DNA of 64,000 nt from contig NZ_CP015101.1 of NCBI RefSeq assembly GCF_002214465.1, forward strand, positions 1,061,013 through 1,125,012, in the 5' to 3' direction. Both the position numbers and the translations under genes were made by a program. Positions 17,142 to 25,225 of the stretch are shown here, in pieces. The stretch is from Thermococcus barossii. GTDB lineage: Archaea > Methanobacteriota_B > Thermococci > Thermococcales > Thermococcaceae. Below the pieces are notes generated by a model. That model saw only the letters and a program-made list of their open reading frames with translations. It made no database searches and was not told the origin of the DNA. Position 1 is the first letter of the stretch; each line of letters begins with the position of its first letter.

Positions 17142-17909
17142 ATGATAGGCCTCTCCATGACCGCCTATTCCGGAAAGGACCTCTCCGGCCTGGAGGGATG
17201 GGTCCAGAGGGTAAGACAGCTGGGCTTCGATTTCGTCGAGATTCTGAGCGAATGGCCCCACTACCTGACGAGGAACAACTACCGCCTCTTCGCGGAGGTT
17301 CTTGACGGCTGGAGCATGAAGAGAACCGTTCACGCCCCGTTCAGCGACCTCAACATAGGCTCCTTCAACGACAGAATTAGAAAAGCGTCTCTGGAGATAA
17401 TCAGAGAGAGCATAGAACTGGCGGCCGAGATAGATGCGCTCTCAGTCACGATACACCCCGGCCACTGCTCGCCGGTGAGCGTGAGGAACAGGCGAAAGTA
17501 CCTGGAGATACACAGGGAGTCCCTGAGGAAAATCGCCGAATGGGGACTGGAGTACGGGGTCAGGATTGGCGTTGAAAACATGCCCCGCTTCGTAATCCTC
17601 GATGCACAGACGTGCGAGAGGCTGTGGGAGATACTTGGAGACGTTGAGATTGGAGTGACCTTCGACGTCGGGCACCTGAACACCACAACAGGGAATTTTG
17701 AGCGCTTCATCGAGCTCTTTGGGGACAGGATAGTCCATGTCCACCTCCACGATAACCGCGGCGAGAGAGACGAGCATCTCGCCCTGGGAGACGGCACCGT
17801 TCCGTGGGCCAGGGTGCTCCCAAAGCTCCCCAAGGTGACGTGGGCCCTCGAAGTCAACGACCTCGAATCCGCCCGGAGAAGCTTCGAATTTTTGAAAAGC
17901 CTGCATTGA
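17142..17909 (+). CDS. Sugar-phosphate isomerase/epimerase family protein (TIM barrel)
   Basis: A 255-residue xylose-isomerase-like TIM barrel (AP endonuclease 2 superfamily). Seen: HAPFSDLNIGS near residue 66, VTIHPGHCSPV near 104, GVENMPR near 144, FDVGHLNTT near 174, VHVHLHDNRGERDEHLALG near 199 and WALEVND near 236. These supply the His/Glu/Asp metal ligands. ATG follows directly after the mgtE stop (no gap), so translation is coupled, although a functional link with magnesium transport is not obvious. Members include sugar isomerases, inosose dehydratases and endonuclease IV-like enzymes; the specific substrate cannot be told. Confidence 0.82.
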   Translation: MIGLSMTAYSGKDLSGLEGWVQRVRQLGFDFVEILSEWPHYLTRNNYRLFAEVLDGWSMKRTVHAPFSDLNIGSFNDRIRKASLEIIRESIELAAEIDALSVTIHPGHCSPVSVRNRRKYLEIHRESLRKIAEWGLEYGVRIGVENMPRFVILDAQTCERLWEILGDVEIGVTFDVGHLNTTTGNFERFIELFGDRIVHVHLHDNRGERDEHLALGDGTVPWARVLPKLPKVTWALEVNDLESARRSFEFLKSLH

Positions 17910-17955
17910 TGGACTTTTCAGTTCATTGGCGTCCAGTTTTTACAAAACGCAACTC

Positions 17956-17963
17956 TTTTATAC
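17956..17963 (+). promoter_or_regulatory. TATA box of the acyl-CoA synthetase operon
   Basis: TTTTATAC centred about 53 nt before the alpha-subunit ATG, predicting transcription from near 17986 and a leader of about 27 nt that contains the strong ribosome site GGAGGG (18001-18006). A very strong-looking archaeal promoter. Confidence 0.6.
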
Positions 17964-18012
17964 ATTTAAAATGAAGTTCTTGCGAGAAGCAGTTTCTGGC
18001 GGAGGGATACCA

Positions 18013-19431
18013 ATGGCGGAAAAGATAGTTGAGGAAATGAAGCCTTTCTTCGACCCGAAGGCGGTCGCTATCATCGGAGCAACCAACAAGAAAGGGAAGG
18101 TTGGAAACGTCATATTTGAGAACTTCAAGATGAACAAGGAGCGCGGAATCTTCAAGGGCAACATCTATCCGGTGAACCCGAAGCTTGACGAGATTGAGGG
18201 CTACAAGGTCTACAAGAGCGTTGATGAGCTCCCCGAGGACACCGACCTGGCCGTTATCTCGATTCCAGCCCCGTTTGTTCCCGATACAATGAGGGCCATA
18301 GCAAAGAAAGGGATAAAGGCGGTAATAATCATCACAGGCGGCTTCGGTGAGCTTGGCGAGGAAGGGAAGAAGCTGGAGCGCGAAATCTACGAGATAGCAA
18401 AGGCCAATGGAATAAGGGTCATAGGCCCGAACTGCGTTGGCGTTTACGTTCCAGACACCGGCGTTGACACGGTCTTCCTGCCGGAGAGCAAGATGGACAG
18501 GCCGAAGAGCGGGCCCATTGCCTTTGTCAGCCAGAGCGGTGCCTTCGCCGCTGCGATGCTCGACTGGGCTGCGATGGCGGGTATAGGCATAGGCAAGATG
18601 GTCAGCTACGGGAACAAGCTCGACGTTGACGACGCCGACCTTATGGACTATTTCATCCACGACGATGGAATAAACGTCGTCACCTTCTACATCGAGGGAG
18701 TCAAGGACGGCAGGAAGTTCATAGAGAGCGCCAAGAGGATAACCAAGGTTAAGCCCGTCATAGCTCTCAAGAGCGGAAGGACCGAGTACGGGGCCAAGGC
18801 AGCCTCAAGCCACACCGGTTCACTCGCTGGAGCAGACACGATTTACGATGCGGTCTTCAAGCAGACCGGAATAATCCGTGCCGAGGACTTCGAGCACATG
18901 TTCGACCTGGCGAAGGCCTTCGCCGCGCTTAAGGACAAGCTCCCGAAGGGCGACAGGATAGGAATCATCACCGACGGCGGTGGAGCCGGCGTTATGGCCA
19001 GCGATGCCGTTGCCAAGTTCGGCCTTAAAATGGCCGACCTCAGCGAGGAGACGATAAAGTTCCTGAGGGAGAACTTCCCGCCGCACGCGGTTCCAGGCAA
19101 CCCCACCGACGTGGTTGGAGACACCGACGCGGAGCGCTACAGGATAGCCATCGAGGGCTTCGTGAACGACCCGAACGTCGATGCGATACTTGTCATAGTC
19201 CTGTTCCAGGTTCCGCTCCTTGAGGAGGAGAAGATAATCGACATCCTCGCCGAATACCAGAAGAAGAGCGACAAGCCCATCGTTGCCGTTGCCATGGGTG
19301 GTAAGAAGACCGATCACTACGCCAGAATCCTTGAGGAGAAGGGAGTTCCCGTTTACCCGACCCCCGAGAGGGGCGTCCGCGCCCTGGCGGGCCTTGTCAA
19401 GTACGCTGAATACCTCAGGAGGGGGGCCTGA
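18013..19431 (+). CDS. ADP-forming acyl-CoA synthetase, alpha subunit
   Basis: Converts acyl-CoA plus ADP and phosphate to acid plus CoA and ATP, the main energy-conserving step of peptide and sugar fermentation in Thermococcales. The 472-residue alpha subunit has the CoA-binding Rossmann domain (AIIGATNKKGKVGN near residue 20, VNPK, GPNCVGV near 138), the succinyl-CoA-ligase-like domain (FVSQSGAFAA near 171) and the phosphohistidine of ASSHTGSLAG (His about 267). ATG 18013 behind GGAGGG is preferred over the frame's earlier in-frame codons, which lie before or over the TATA box. The beta subunit follows 27 nt later. Several isoforms exist in these organisms (acetyl-, aryl-, branched-chain-specific); which one this is cannot be said. 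Confidence 0.93.
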   Translation: MAEKIVEEMKPFFDPKAVAIIGATNKKGKVGNVIFENFKMNKERGIFKGNIYPVNPKLDEIEGYKVYKSVDELPEDTDLAVISIPAPFVPDTMRAIAKKGIKAVIIITGGFGELGEEGKKLEREIYEIAKANGIRVIGPNCVGVYVPDTGVDTVFLPESKMDRPKSGPIAFVSQSGAFAAAMLDWAAMAGIGIGKMVSYGNKLDVDDADLMDYFIHDDGINVVTFYIEGVKDGRKFIESAKRITKVKPVIALKSGRTEYGAKAASSHTGSLAGADTIYDAVFKQTGIIRAEDFEHMFDLAKAFAALKDKLPKGDRIGIITDGGGAGVMASDAVAKFGLKMADLSEETIKFLRENFPPHAVPGNPTDVVGDTDAERYRIAIEGFVNDPNVDAILVIVLFQVPLLEEEKIIDILAEYQKKSDKPIVAVAMGGKKTDHYARILEEKGVPVYPTPERGVRALAGLVKYAEYLRRGA

Positions 19432-19458
19432 CCCCTCCAATCTTCCGGTGGTGGTATC

Positions 19459-20220
19459 ATGAAGGAGGAAGCCCTTAAAGTTATTGAAGAGGTTTTGAAG
19501 TCCGGAAGGACTTCGCTCGTTGAGTACGAGGCAAAGCAGGTTCTCAAAGCCTACGGCCTCCCGGTTCCGGAGGAAAAGCTCGCCAAGACACTGGACGAGG
19601 CACTCAAGTACGCCGAGGAAATCGGCTACCCCGTTGCCATGAAGCTTATGTCCCCGCAGATTCTCCACAAGAGCGACGCCAAGGTCGTCCTTCTCAACAT
19701 CAAGACCCCCGAGGAGCTGAAGGAGAAGTGGGAGGTTATCCACGAGAACGCGAGGAAATACCGCCCGGACGCTGAAATCCTCGGCGTCCTAATAGCCCCG
19801 ATGCTTAAGCCCGGCAGAGAGGTAATCATCGGCGTTACCGAGGACCCGCAGTTCGGTCACGCGCTCATGTTCGGTCTCGGTGGAATCTTCGTCGAGGTGC
19901 TCAAGGACGTCACCTTCAGGATAATTCCGATAACCGAGCGCGACGCCAGGAAGATGATAACCGAGATCAAGAGCTACCCGATTCTCGCTGGAGCGCGCGG
20001 TGAGGAGCCGGCCGACATCGATGCAATAGTTGAGCTACTCCTTAAGGTCAGCGAACTCGTGAACGACCTCGATGCTTACATCAAGGAGATGGACCTCAAC
20101 CCGGTCTTCGTCTACGAGAAGGGCAAGGGTGCCGTGGTGGTTGACGCCAGGATAATCGTCAAGGAGCCCACCGAGAAGAAAGAGGAGATAAGCAGCGAGT
20201 ACAGGGAGAGGTGCGCCTAA
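19459..20220 (+). CDS. ADP-forming acyl-CoA synthetase, beta subunit
   Basis: The ATP-grasp beta subunit (253 aa) paired with the upstream alpha subunit in the alpha2-beta2 enzyme. Seen: N-terminal SLVEYEAKQVLKAYGLPVP, then ILHKSDAKVV with the second phosphohistidine (about residue 70), the ATP-binding FGLGGIFVEVLKD near 135 and MDLNPVFVYEKG near 212. Length is slightly above the family's 230-240, with an extra charged tail (KEPTEKKEEISSEYRERCA). Linked genes for both subunits indicate stoichiometric expression. A T-rich stretch follows directly. Confidence 0.93.
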   Translation: MKEEALKVIEEVLKSGRTSLVEYEAKQVLKAYGLPVPEEKLAKTLDEALKYAEEIGYPVAMKLMSPQILHKSDAKVVLLNIKTPEELKEKWEVIHENARKYRPDAEILGVLIAPMLKPGREVIIGVTEDPQFGHALMFGLGGIFVEVLKDVTFRIIPITERDARKMITEIKSYPILAGARGEEPADIDAIVELLLKVSELVNDLDAYIKEMDLNPVFVYEKGKGAVVVDARIIVKEPTEKKEEISSEYRERCA

Positions 20221-20246
20221 TTTCATTTTTTCAAACTTTTTCTTCC
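20221..20246 (+). terminator. T-rich terminator after the acyl-CoA synthetase operon
   Basis: Three runs of T (TTTC, TTTTTT, TTTTTC) directly after the beta-subunit stop, inside the 3' end of the opposing MFS gene. Archaeal termination needs oligo-T without a hairpin, so this fits, but no transcript evidence is available. Confidence 0.45.
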
Positions 20247-21350
20247 AGGGCGGGCAAAAAGGAACAGCCCCAACGACAGGATTCCAAATACCCCTATGAA
20301 GGCAAAGCCGGTTCTAAGGCCCAAAAATCCGATTAAGACGGGCCCCAGGGCCTGACCGATATCCTTTATGCTCTCCAGAAATCCCAGTGCCGTTCCGCGA
20401 AGCCTCGATACCTCGGTGGCCAGGGGCTTCGTTGAGGCCTCGCTTATCGATGCACCCACCGAGAAAAGCACCGCACCCAGAACCACAAGAGAAAGGGAGT
20501 CTGAAAGGGCGAACACAAACATCGCCAGGCCAACCATCGTCATGCCAGCCAATATCGGTTTGATTCTTCCCACCCTGTCGCTTAGGTAGCCCACGTAGGG
20601 CTTGACGACCGCCATTATGGCTATCTCAACGGTGAGTATCAGCCCGGAGAGCCACGCCTTGTCCTGGAGGTAGTAGAATAGGGGTAGAAAGGTCTCTATG
20701 CCCTGGTAGGCCATGTAAACGGCCGCGTCCAGAAGGCCTATCAGGAGGAGTTCCCCGCTGAACGTGAACTCAAACCTCTTCAGCTCTTCACCAGTTTCAG
20801 GGAACCTGAAGGTAAGGGCAAAAACAACCAGTCCCGTCAGTGAGCAGAGGACAAAGACCACCGAGAACCCCAGGAAATAGATGATGCTCCCTGCAAGAAC
20901 AGGAGCGAGGGCGCGGCCAACGAGAGTTGATGAGCTCAGGAAGCCCATGAAGGTGCCCTTACGGTCCGGGTACAGGTCACTGACCAATGCGAAGGACACC
21001 GGGACGAAGATTGCCGTCGCAACACCGTAGTAGACCCTGACAAGGGCGAGGCTTAGCGCGTTGTCTGTGAGAAAGTACAGCAGGGGGGCGCTGAGAAAAA
21101 CGAACCCCGCCATCTTGAGGAGCTTCCTCCTCCCGTAAACGTCGCTGAGGAGGCCCGACGCAAAGTTCATGAAGATACCCGTCACCGTCGAGGCGGCGGC
21201 AACGAGACCTATTTCCCCCTTTCCAAGACCGAGGCTCTGGGCGTAGAGGGGCAGCGTTGGCGACTTGCTCATCGTCGAACCTAAGATTGCGAAGAACCCG
21301 GCGATGAGGATGATGTAGAGAGTCCTGGAACCGGTTTTCACCCTCCGCAT
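20223..21350 (-). CDS. MFS transporter
   Basis: A 375-residue permease with 12 predicted helices. The MFS signature loop between helices 2 and 3 is visible (GLLSDVYGRRKLLK near residue 63), and its counterpart in the second half is GYLSDRVGRIKPIL near 250. It resembles drug:proton antiporters, but no residue tells the substrate. Convergent with the acyl-CoA synthetase operon (2-nt gap). It follows the 114-aa membrane-protein gene by 25 nt and may belong to the old operon headed by the truncated cysteine-synthase-like gene. Confidence 0.87.
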   Translation of the reverse strand: MRRVKTGSRTLYIILIAGFFAILGSTMSKSPTLPLYAQSLGLGKGEIGLVAAASTVTGIFMNFASGLLSDVYGRRKLLKMAGFVFLSAPLLYFLTDNALSLALVRVYYGVATAIFVPVSFALVSDLYPDRKGTFMGFLSSSTLVGRALAPVLAGSIIYFLGFSVVFVLCSLTGLVVFALTFRFPETGEELKRFEFTFSGELLLIGLLDAAVYMAYQGIETFLPLFYYLQDKAWLSGLILTVEIAIMAVVKPYVGYLSDRVGRIKPILAGMTMVGLAMFVFALSDSLSLVVLGAVLFSVGASISEASTKPLATEVSRLRGTALGFLESIKDIGQALGPVLIGFLGLRTGFAFIGVFGILSLGLFLFARPGRKSLKK

Positions 21351-21375
21351 CTCCGACCAGCTATAAAAATATCCA

Positions 21376-21720
21376 TCAGTCTTTCGTTTCGCCTTTGGGC
21401 TTTTCTTCCCCCTCCTCTTCCTTCACCACCGCCTTGATGTAGCTAAGGATGTCGTGGATTATGAAGAAGCTTATCGCCACCTCAACCAAGGCCATGGGGT
21501 TACCCGCTATAAGGAAGAGCAGGGCAAAAAAGAACGTCACACCAGCATATATGAGGGCAACCTTGATGGCGGTCTTGTTTTCAATTCCAACTCCATAGCC
21601 AAGCCCCATGTTGAATATCGCAAAGGTCAGGTAAATCGGCGATGCCAGGTAATAAGCGTAGTAGAGGAGCAGAAACCCGCTGAGAAAAAGGAGAGACGAG
21701 GCAACCCTGAGCCGTTTCAT
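21376..21720 (-). CDS. Small membrane protein of unknown function, 114 aa
   Basis: Not recognised. Three or four hydrophobic helices are followed by a very acidic-basic tail (KAVVKEEEGEEKPKGETKD). Its ATG overlaps the TGA of the truncated cysteine-synthase-like gene (ATGA), showing that it was once translationally coupled to that gene. The original promoter has probably been lost with the truncation, so expression is in doubt. Confidence 0.62.
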   Translation of the reverse strand: MKRLRVASSLLFLSGFLLLYYAYYLASPIYLTFAIFNMGLGYGVGIENKTAIKVALIYAGVTFFFALLFLIAGNPMALVEVAISFFIIHDILSYIKAVVKEEEGEEKPKGETKD

Positions 21721-21965
21721 ATCATCCCCAAGTAGCTTTCAAAGACCTCCACGTATTTAAACCCATCGTCGGGGAAGATGAGGACGTAGGTTTCCTCACC
21801 GAATTCGCTGGAGATTTTCTCGTGCGCCTTGACCACCGCTCCAGAGCTGAGTCCTATCAAGAGACCGTCCCTGCGCGCCACGCTGAAGGCGCCTTCAATA
21901 GCTTCGTTCCGGGTGATTTCAACGATCCTATCCGCCTCAACCTGAAGATACCGCTTGGGCTTGTC
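21717..21965 (-). pseudogene. C-terminal remnant of a cysteine synthase-like PLP enzyme
   Basis: Reading the minus strand gives about 82 codons that end in a normal stop but have no start: DGLLIGLSSGAVVKAH and YVLIFPDDGFKYVEVFESYL match the last quarter of O-acetylserine/O-phosphoserine sulfhydrylases, where the GLSSGA loop and the IFPDDG stretch bind the cofactor and substrate. An in-frame TGA occurs at 21966-21968, and beyond it no homology remains: the sequence changes to low-GC DNA of the adjoining island. The catalytic Lys and the first three quarters of the enzyme are missing. The gene was evidently cut by insertion or deletion at about 21965. Confidence 0.75.
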
Positions 21966-22112
21966 TCAAGGCGCTTTATGTTTGAATGCCTGGCGTAACT
22001 CCAACAGTTGATATGTCATTCAAATGCCAGTTTTAATCTTAGTATTCTGCAGGCAAAAGTGTTATATGCAATTCTCAATAATTATAGTTGATAACCTCTT
22101 TGGGGAGGGCAA

Positions 22113-22286
22113 ATGGGGAAGTGGGTAACGATGCTCCTACCTGGGCTTCTCCTCCTGGGCGGCTTTCATACCCTCAAAGCGGAAGCAACACAAACCACCG
22201 GCCAAGTCCAGGCAACCCCTCAGGACTGCTCCCGCATCGACGTTAACGTCCTTCTAAAGAGGGTAGCTGGCCGGCCGGGGGTATAG
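22113..22286 (+). CDS. Short secreted peptide, 57 aa, first gene of the propeller island
   Basis: Starts with ATG behind GGGGAGGG (22102-22109); a TATA-like GTTATATGC lies at 22061-22069. The product begins with a signal peptide (MLLPGLLLLGGFHTLKA, about residues 7-23), leaving a mature peptide of about 34 residues with one Cys. The stop is 3 nt before the start of the next gene, so it heads an operon of four. It may be a real small exported protein or the stump of a longer one; the abrupt end in RVAGRPGV favours neither. Confidence 0.5.
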   Translation: MGKWVTMLLPGLLLLGGFHTLKAEATQTTGQVQATPQDCSRIDVNVLLKRVAGRPGV

Positions 22287-22289
22287 TCC

Positions 22290-23324
22290 ATGAATGTAAT
22301 GAGAAAGTACCCGGTATTGTTTTTATTTTTGCTCATTCTAATTTTAGCGACCTCGGTTGTTTATGAAGAATATCCAAAGCTTAGCAACAACAATGAAGCA
22401 ACCTCCTGGGAAGTGTCCACTAAAGAAGAAACAGAGCAGACTCCAACAGCAATAAAGGACAACTCCACTCAAACACCCCTGCCCGGCCCCTTGATCGAAC
22501 TCGATGAAGGGTTTAAAGGAGTGAATCTCTCAGGAAAGTCCAGAGGTTTTATCACGTGTCCGCAGTGGTTAGAGGTCAGATGGAGGCGAGATATTTCACT
22601 GAATAACACCGTTCTCCTTAACTTCACCCTCTTTGTCAACAACACCCCTTATCTCAACCTAATCCTGGAAGAGTTTTCCGGCTCCTACTTCTGCATTCCT
22701 GAGGGAGTAGTCGTGTATTCATACTACCCAGGAGAGCGGAGAAGCTCCATGGCGCTGTTTGACTACAACCTGACCCCGCTATGGAGAACCGAGCATGGGG
22801 GTTCGCCAGTTGCGTACAAAAACGGAAGTATAATTCTCCTCGGAGAAGACTGCCTTTACCTGATAAACGTGGAAACCGGTAAACTCCGTAAGAGGATTTG
22901 TGTGCATGAGTACATCTCTCATTTCAAGTTTGTGGGTGATAGGTTGTACATAACGGCGGCTCATCTCAAAGGCAAGGCCCACCTTTACGTTTTTGAGGGC
23001 AGTGACAGGAGGGAAGTCCCCATCATAAACATTCCAACTTTCGAACTCGTTGGAATACGAATGCCCTTCGATGTGAATGAAAAGTATATTGCAGTGGCCT
23101 ACTTTCTGTATCCAACCGACGGAGCCGAGAAAAACGGCGTTTGCGTGTTCACAGCAGATAGCCTAAGGAAAATCGCCTGCAGGGAGTTTGAGGAGGGAGA
23201 GAGGCCGCTAAAAGTCAAACTCGCGGGAAACGTGGTTTACGTCCAAACAACCAATGGGGTGAAAGCATACAAGATACTAAGTTTGGAACAATCTAGCATG
23301 CAGGGGACTGACGACGAGGTGTAG
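22290..23324 (+). CDS. Secreted beta-propeller-like protein, tandem paralogue 1 (344 aa)
   Basis: First of three tandem paralogues. An N-terminal membrane segment or signal (LFLFLLILILATSVV, about residues 9-23) is followed by a Thr/Pro-rich spacer (EQTPTAIKDNSTQTPLPG), then a beta-rich extracytoplasmic domain with PQQ-type propeller features: FDYNLTPLWRTEHG, DCLYLINVETGKLRKR and VKLAGNVVYVQTTNGVKAYKI near the end. Several Asn-x-Thr/Ser sites and paired cysteines fit a glycosylated, disulfide-stabilised surface protein. Base composition is clearly more AT-rich than the flanking genes. The last roughly 70 nt belong to an exact 89-bp repeat shared with the next gene. Function unknown. Confidence 0.72.
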   Translation: MNVMRKYPVLFLFLLILILATSVVYEEYPKLSNNNEATSWEVSTKEETEQTPTAIKDNSTQTPLPGPLIELDEGFKGVNLSGKSRGFITCPQWLEVRWRRDISLNNTVLLNFTLFVNNTPYLNLILEEFSGSYFCIPEGVVVYSYYPGERRSSMALFDYNLTPLWRTEHGGSPVAYKNGSIILLGEDCLYLINVETGKLRKRICVHEYISHFKFVGDRLYITAAHLKGKAHLYVFEGSDRREVPIINIPTFELVGIRMPFDVNEKYIAVAYFLYPTDGAEKNGVCVFTADSLRKIACREFEEGERPLKVKLAGNVVYVQTTNGVKAYKILSLEQSSMQGTDDEV

Positions 23325-23344
23325 ACTATGGACAAAAAGAAAAA
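23256..23344 (+). repeat. 89-bp exact direct repeat, copy 1
   Basis: Bases 23256-23344 are identical to 24210-24298. The unit covers the last codons of a propeller paralogue, its stop, the 3-nt gap, and the first 17 nt of the next gene. Flanking coding sequence is only moderately similar, so the perfect identity points to recent duplication or gene conversion. Confidence 0.9.
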
Positions 23345-24278
23345 GGCAATAATCTTAGGATTTGTTCTTCTGCTCCTGTTTTATTTTTCTCCCAAGGGAC
23401 TACTAATACCCACAAATGCAAAGGGAATATCTTTTGGGGACAGTATCTCAGGGTTCCTGCCGTGTCCACAAAACCTTCAAGTGAGAGCAGAATACTACCA
23501 ATACCGGCTCGATCACTTTGTTAACTTTACACTCTCCTACGATGAAAGCAGGAGGGCAAACATAACCCTTGAAGGTGTCTCTGGGGAACATATTTGCATT
23601 CCAGAAGGGGTTTTTGTTTATTCGTATTACCTGGGTGATCCTGCGATGGGAATCAATGCTGCATTGTTTGATTACAACCTGAGTCTTAAATGGTGGCGAC
23701 ACTTCGATGGTTTTCCTGACCAATATGTGCAGAACTGTCTTGTGTTCGTTAAATCCGACCCGTACGGCTCGAATTCTTGCATTTATTTTGTGGAACCGTC
23801 AACGGGAAGCATAAAGGAAAGGTATTGCCTTGGTGTCCCCAAAGCCCACATTTCCCGTGTTCAAATCGTTGATAACAGGGTATATGTTACCCTGGGGTAT
23901 TACAGTGTTGGAACCTTCTCTGGAGAGACAAAGGCATTTTTATACCTCATAAATGGGAACGATGTGAAGGGAAAAGAAGTTGCCACTATCGAAGGTCATC
24001 CCCTTGGGGTTAGATTGCCGCTCGACACAAACGGAAAATACGTGGCTGTAGCATACTATCTCCACGATGATATGGAAAACGAGAAGAACGGAGTCTGCGT
24101 TTTCACCGCGGGTAAGCTAATCAAAATCGCCTGCAAGGAATTTGGAGAGTGGGAGCGGCCGATAAATGTTAAACTTGAAGGAAACATCGTTTACGTCCAG
24201 ACTACGAGGGGGGTGAAAGCATACAAGATACTAAGTTTGGAACAATCTAGCATGCAGGGGACTGACGACGAGGTGTAG
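23328..24278 (+). CDS. Secreted beta-propeller-like protein, tandem paralogue 2 (316 aa)
   Basis: Same plan as its neighbours: short basic start (MDKKKKAII), hydrophobic segment (LGFVLLLLFYFSPKGLL), then propeller-like repeats (LFDYNLSLKWWRHFDG, CIYFVEPSTGSIKERYC, LEGNIVYVQTTRGVKAYKI). It ends in the same tail, SLEQSSMQGTDDEV, as paralogue 1, because the 3' ends of both genes and the starts of their downstream neighbours lie within identical 89-bp copies. N-glycosylation sites and six or more cysteines are visible. The gene looks intact. The role at the cell surface is unknown. Confidence 0.72.
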   Translation: MDKKKKAIILGFVLLLLFYFSPKGLLIPTNAKGISFGDSISGFLPCPQNLQVRAEYYQYRLDHFVNFTLSYDESRRANITLEGVSGEHICIPEGVFVYSYYLGDPAMGINAALFDYNLSLKWWRHFDGFPDQYVQNCLVFVKSDPYGSNSCIYFVEPSTGSIKERYCLGVPKAHISRVQIVDNRVYVTLGYYSVGTFSGETKAFLYLINGNDVKGKEVATIEGHPLGVRLPLDTNGKYVAVAYYLHDDMENEKNGVCVFTAGKLIKIACKEFGEWERPINVKLEGNIVYVQTTRGVKAYKILSLEQSSMQGTDDEV

Positions 24279-24298
24279 ACTATGGACAAAAAGAAAAA
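24210..24298 (+). repeat. 89-bp exact direct repeat, copy 2
   Basis: Second copy of the unit at 23256-23344, offset by 954 bp, which is a multiple of three. Recombination between the copies would delete or add one whole gene while preserving every reading frame. Confidence 0.9.
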
Positions 24299-25184
24299 AT
24301 TAGCAACCTTGGGATTTGTTCTCTTGGCCTTGGTATATTTCCTGCCCAAAGGCCTGCTTACTCCGGTAAATCCCGATGAAGCGTCTTTTGACGGCCTTAA
24401 TGTCTCAGCAAAGTGTGGCTCCCTGAATATTCAGACCGCCTCCATTCTTGAGAATTTCTCCTGTGTTTTTACGGTTTCATCGGCAAATGGGACACAGACC
24501 GTTAACTACACTCTGCAGGGTATAAGTAGTGGATATCTCTGTGCCCGTGAAGGATTACTTCTGTATGCGTACTTCACATCGGATAGTCAATCCTCGATGA
24601 TTTTCCTCGACTACAACCTCAGCGAGAAGTGGAGACGGGAGCTTCCAGCGTATCCGCTCAACTACACAGGCGAAGGACTGATTCTCGTGAGCAACCCAAC
24701 CTTTGGTTCTTCTGGGAGTTCATGCGTCTACGTTTTGAACATCTCAACCGGTCGGCTTTCTGGCTGGTTCTGTCCCGATGTGCTCGGAGGCCATGTCTCG
24801 GACGTTAAAATCACAGGAGGCAGAATATACGTCACCATTGGAGAGCCGAGAAGACCTCCGCTGGAGACCCACGCGTTGATATACATGAAAGACGGCGAGA
24901 AAGTCAAAAAAGCGGAAATTACCAGCATTTCGGGGGAGGGCGTGGGCATCAGACTTCTCATAGATGCCAACGAGAAGTATGCCGTTGTATCTTACTTCCT
25001 AGCCAACGAAAGAGGGGATGAGAAGAACGGAATTTGCGTCTTTACAGCGGGGAGCTTAAGGAAAATCGCCTGCAAAGAGTTCAAAGAGGGAGAACGCCCA
25101 ACAAAAGTCAAACTCACGGGAAACATCGTTTACGTCCAAACAACCAACGGGGTGAAAGCCTACAAAATATTCAGCCTGTGGTAA
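24282..25184 (+). CDS. Secreted beta-propeller-like protein, tandem paralogue 3 (300 aa)
   Basis: Third member. N-terminus MDKKKKLATLGFVLL is nearly the same as paralogue 2, then come a shorter ectodomain with FLDYNLSEKWRRELPA, CVYVLNISTGRLSGWFC and VKLTGNIVYVQTTNGVKAYKI. It ends in FSLW without the SSMQGTDDEV tail of the first two, so it may represent the ancestral 3' end. Base composition is nearer to the host average than in paralogues 1 and 2. Three-nt gaps between the genes indicate a single operon. Confidence 0.72.
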   Translation: MDKKKKLATLGFVLLALVYFLPKGLLTPVNPDEASFDGLNVSAKCGSLNIQTASILENFSCVFTVSSANGTQTVNYTLQGISSGYLCAREGLLLYAYFTSDSQSSMIFLDYNLSEKWRRELPAYPLNYTGEGLILVSNPTFGSSGSSCVYVLNISTGRLSGWFCPDVLGGHVSDVKITGGRIYVTIGEPRRPPLETHALIYMKDGEKVKKAEITSISGEGVGIRLLIDANEKYAVVSYFLANERGDEKNGICVFTAGSLRKIACKEFKEGERPTKVKLTGNIVYVQTTNGVKAYKIFSLW

Positions 25185-25225
25185 TGGATGGCGTTTCAAG
25201 ATGCCGGTGTGAGGTGAGCGGATGT

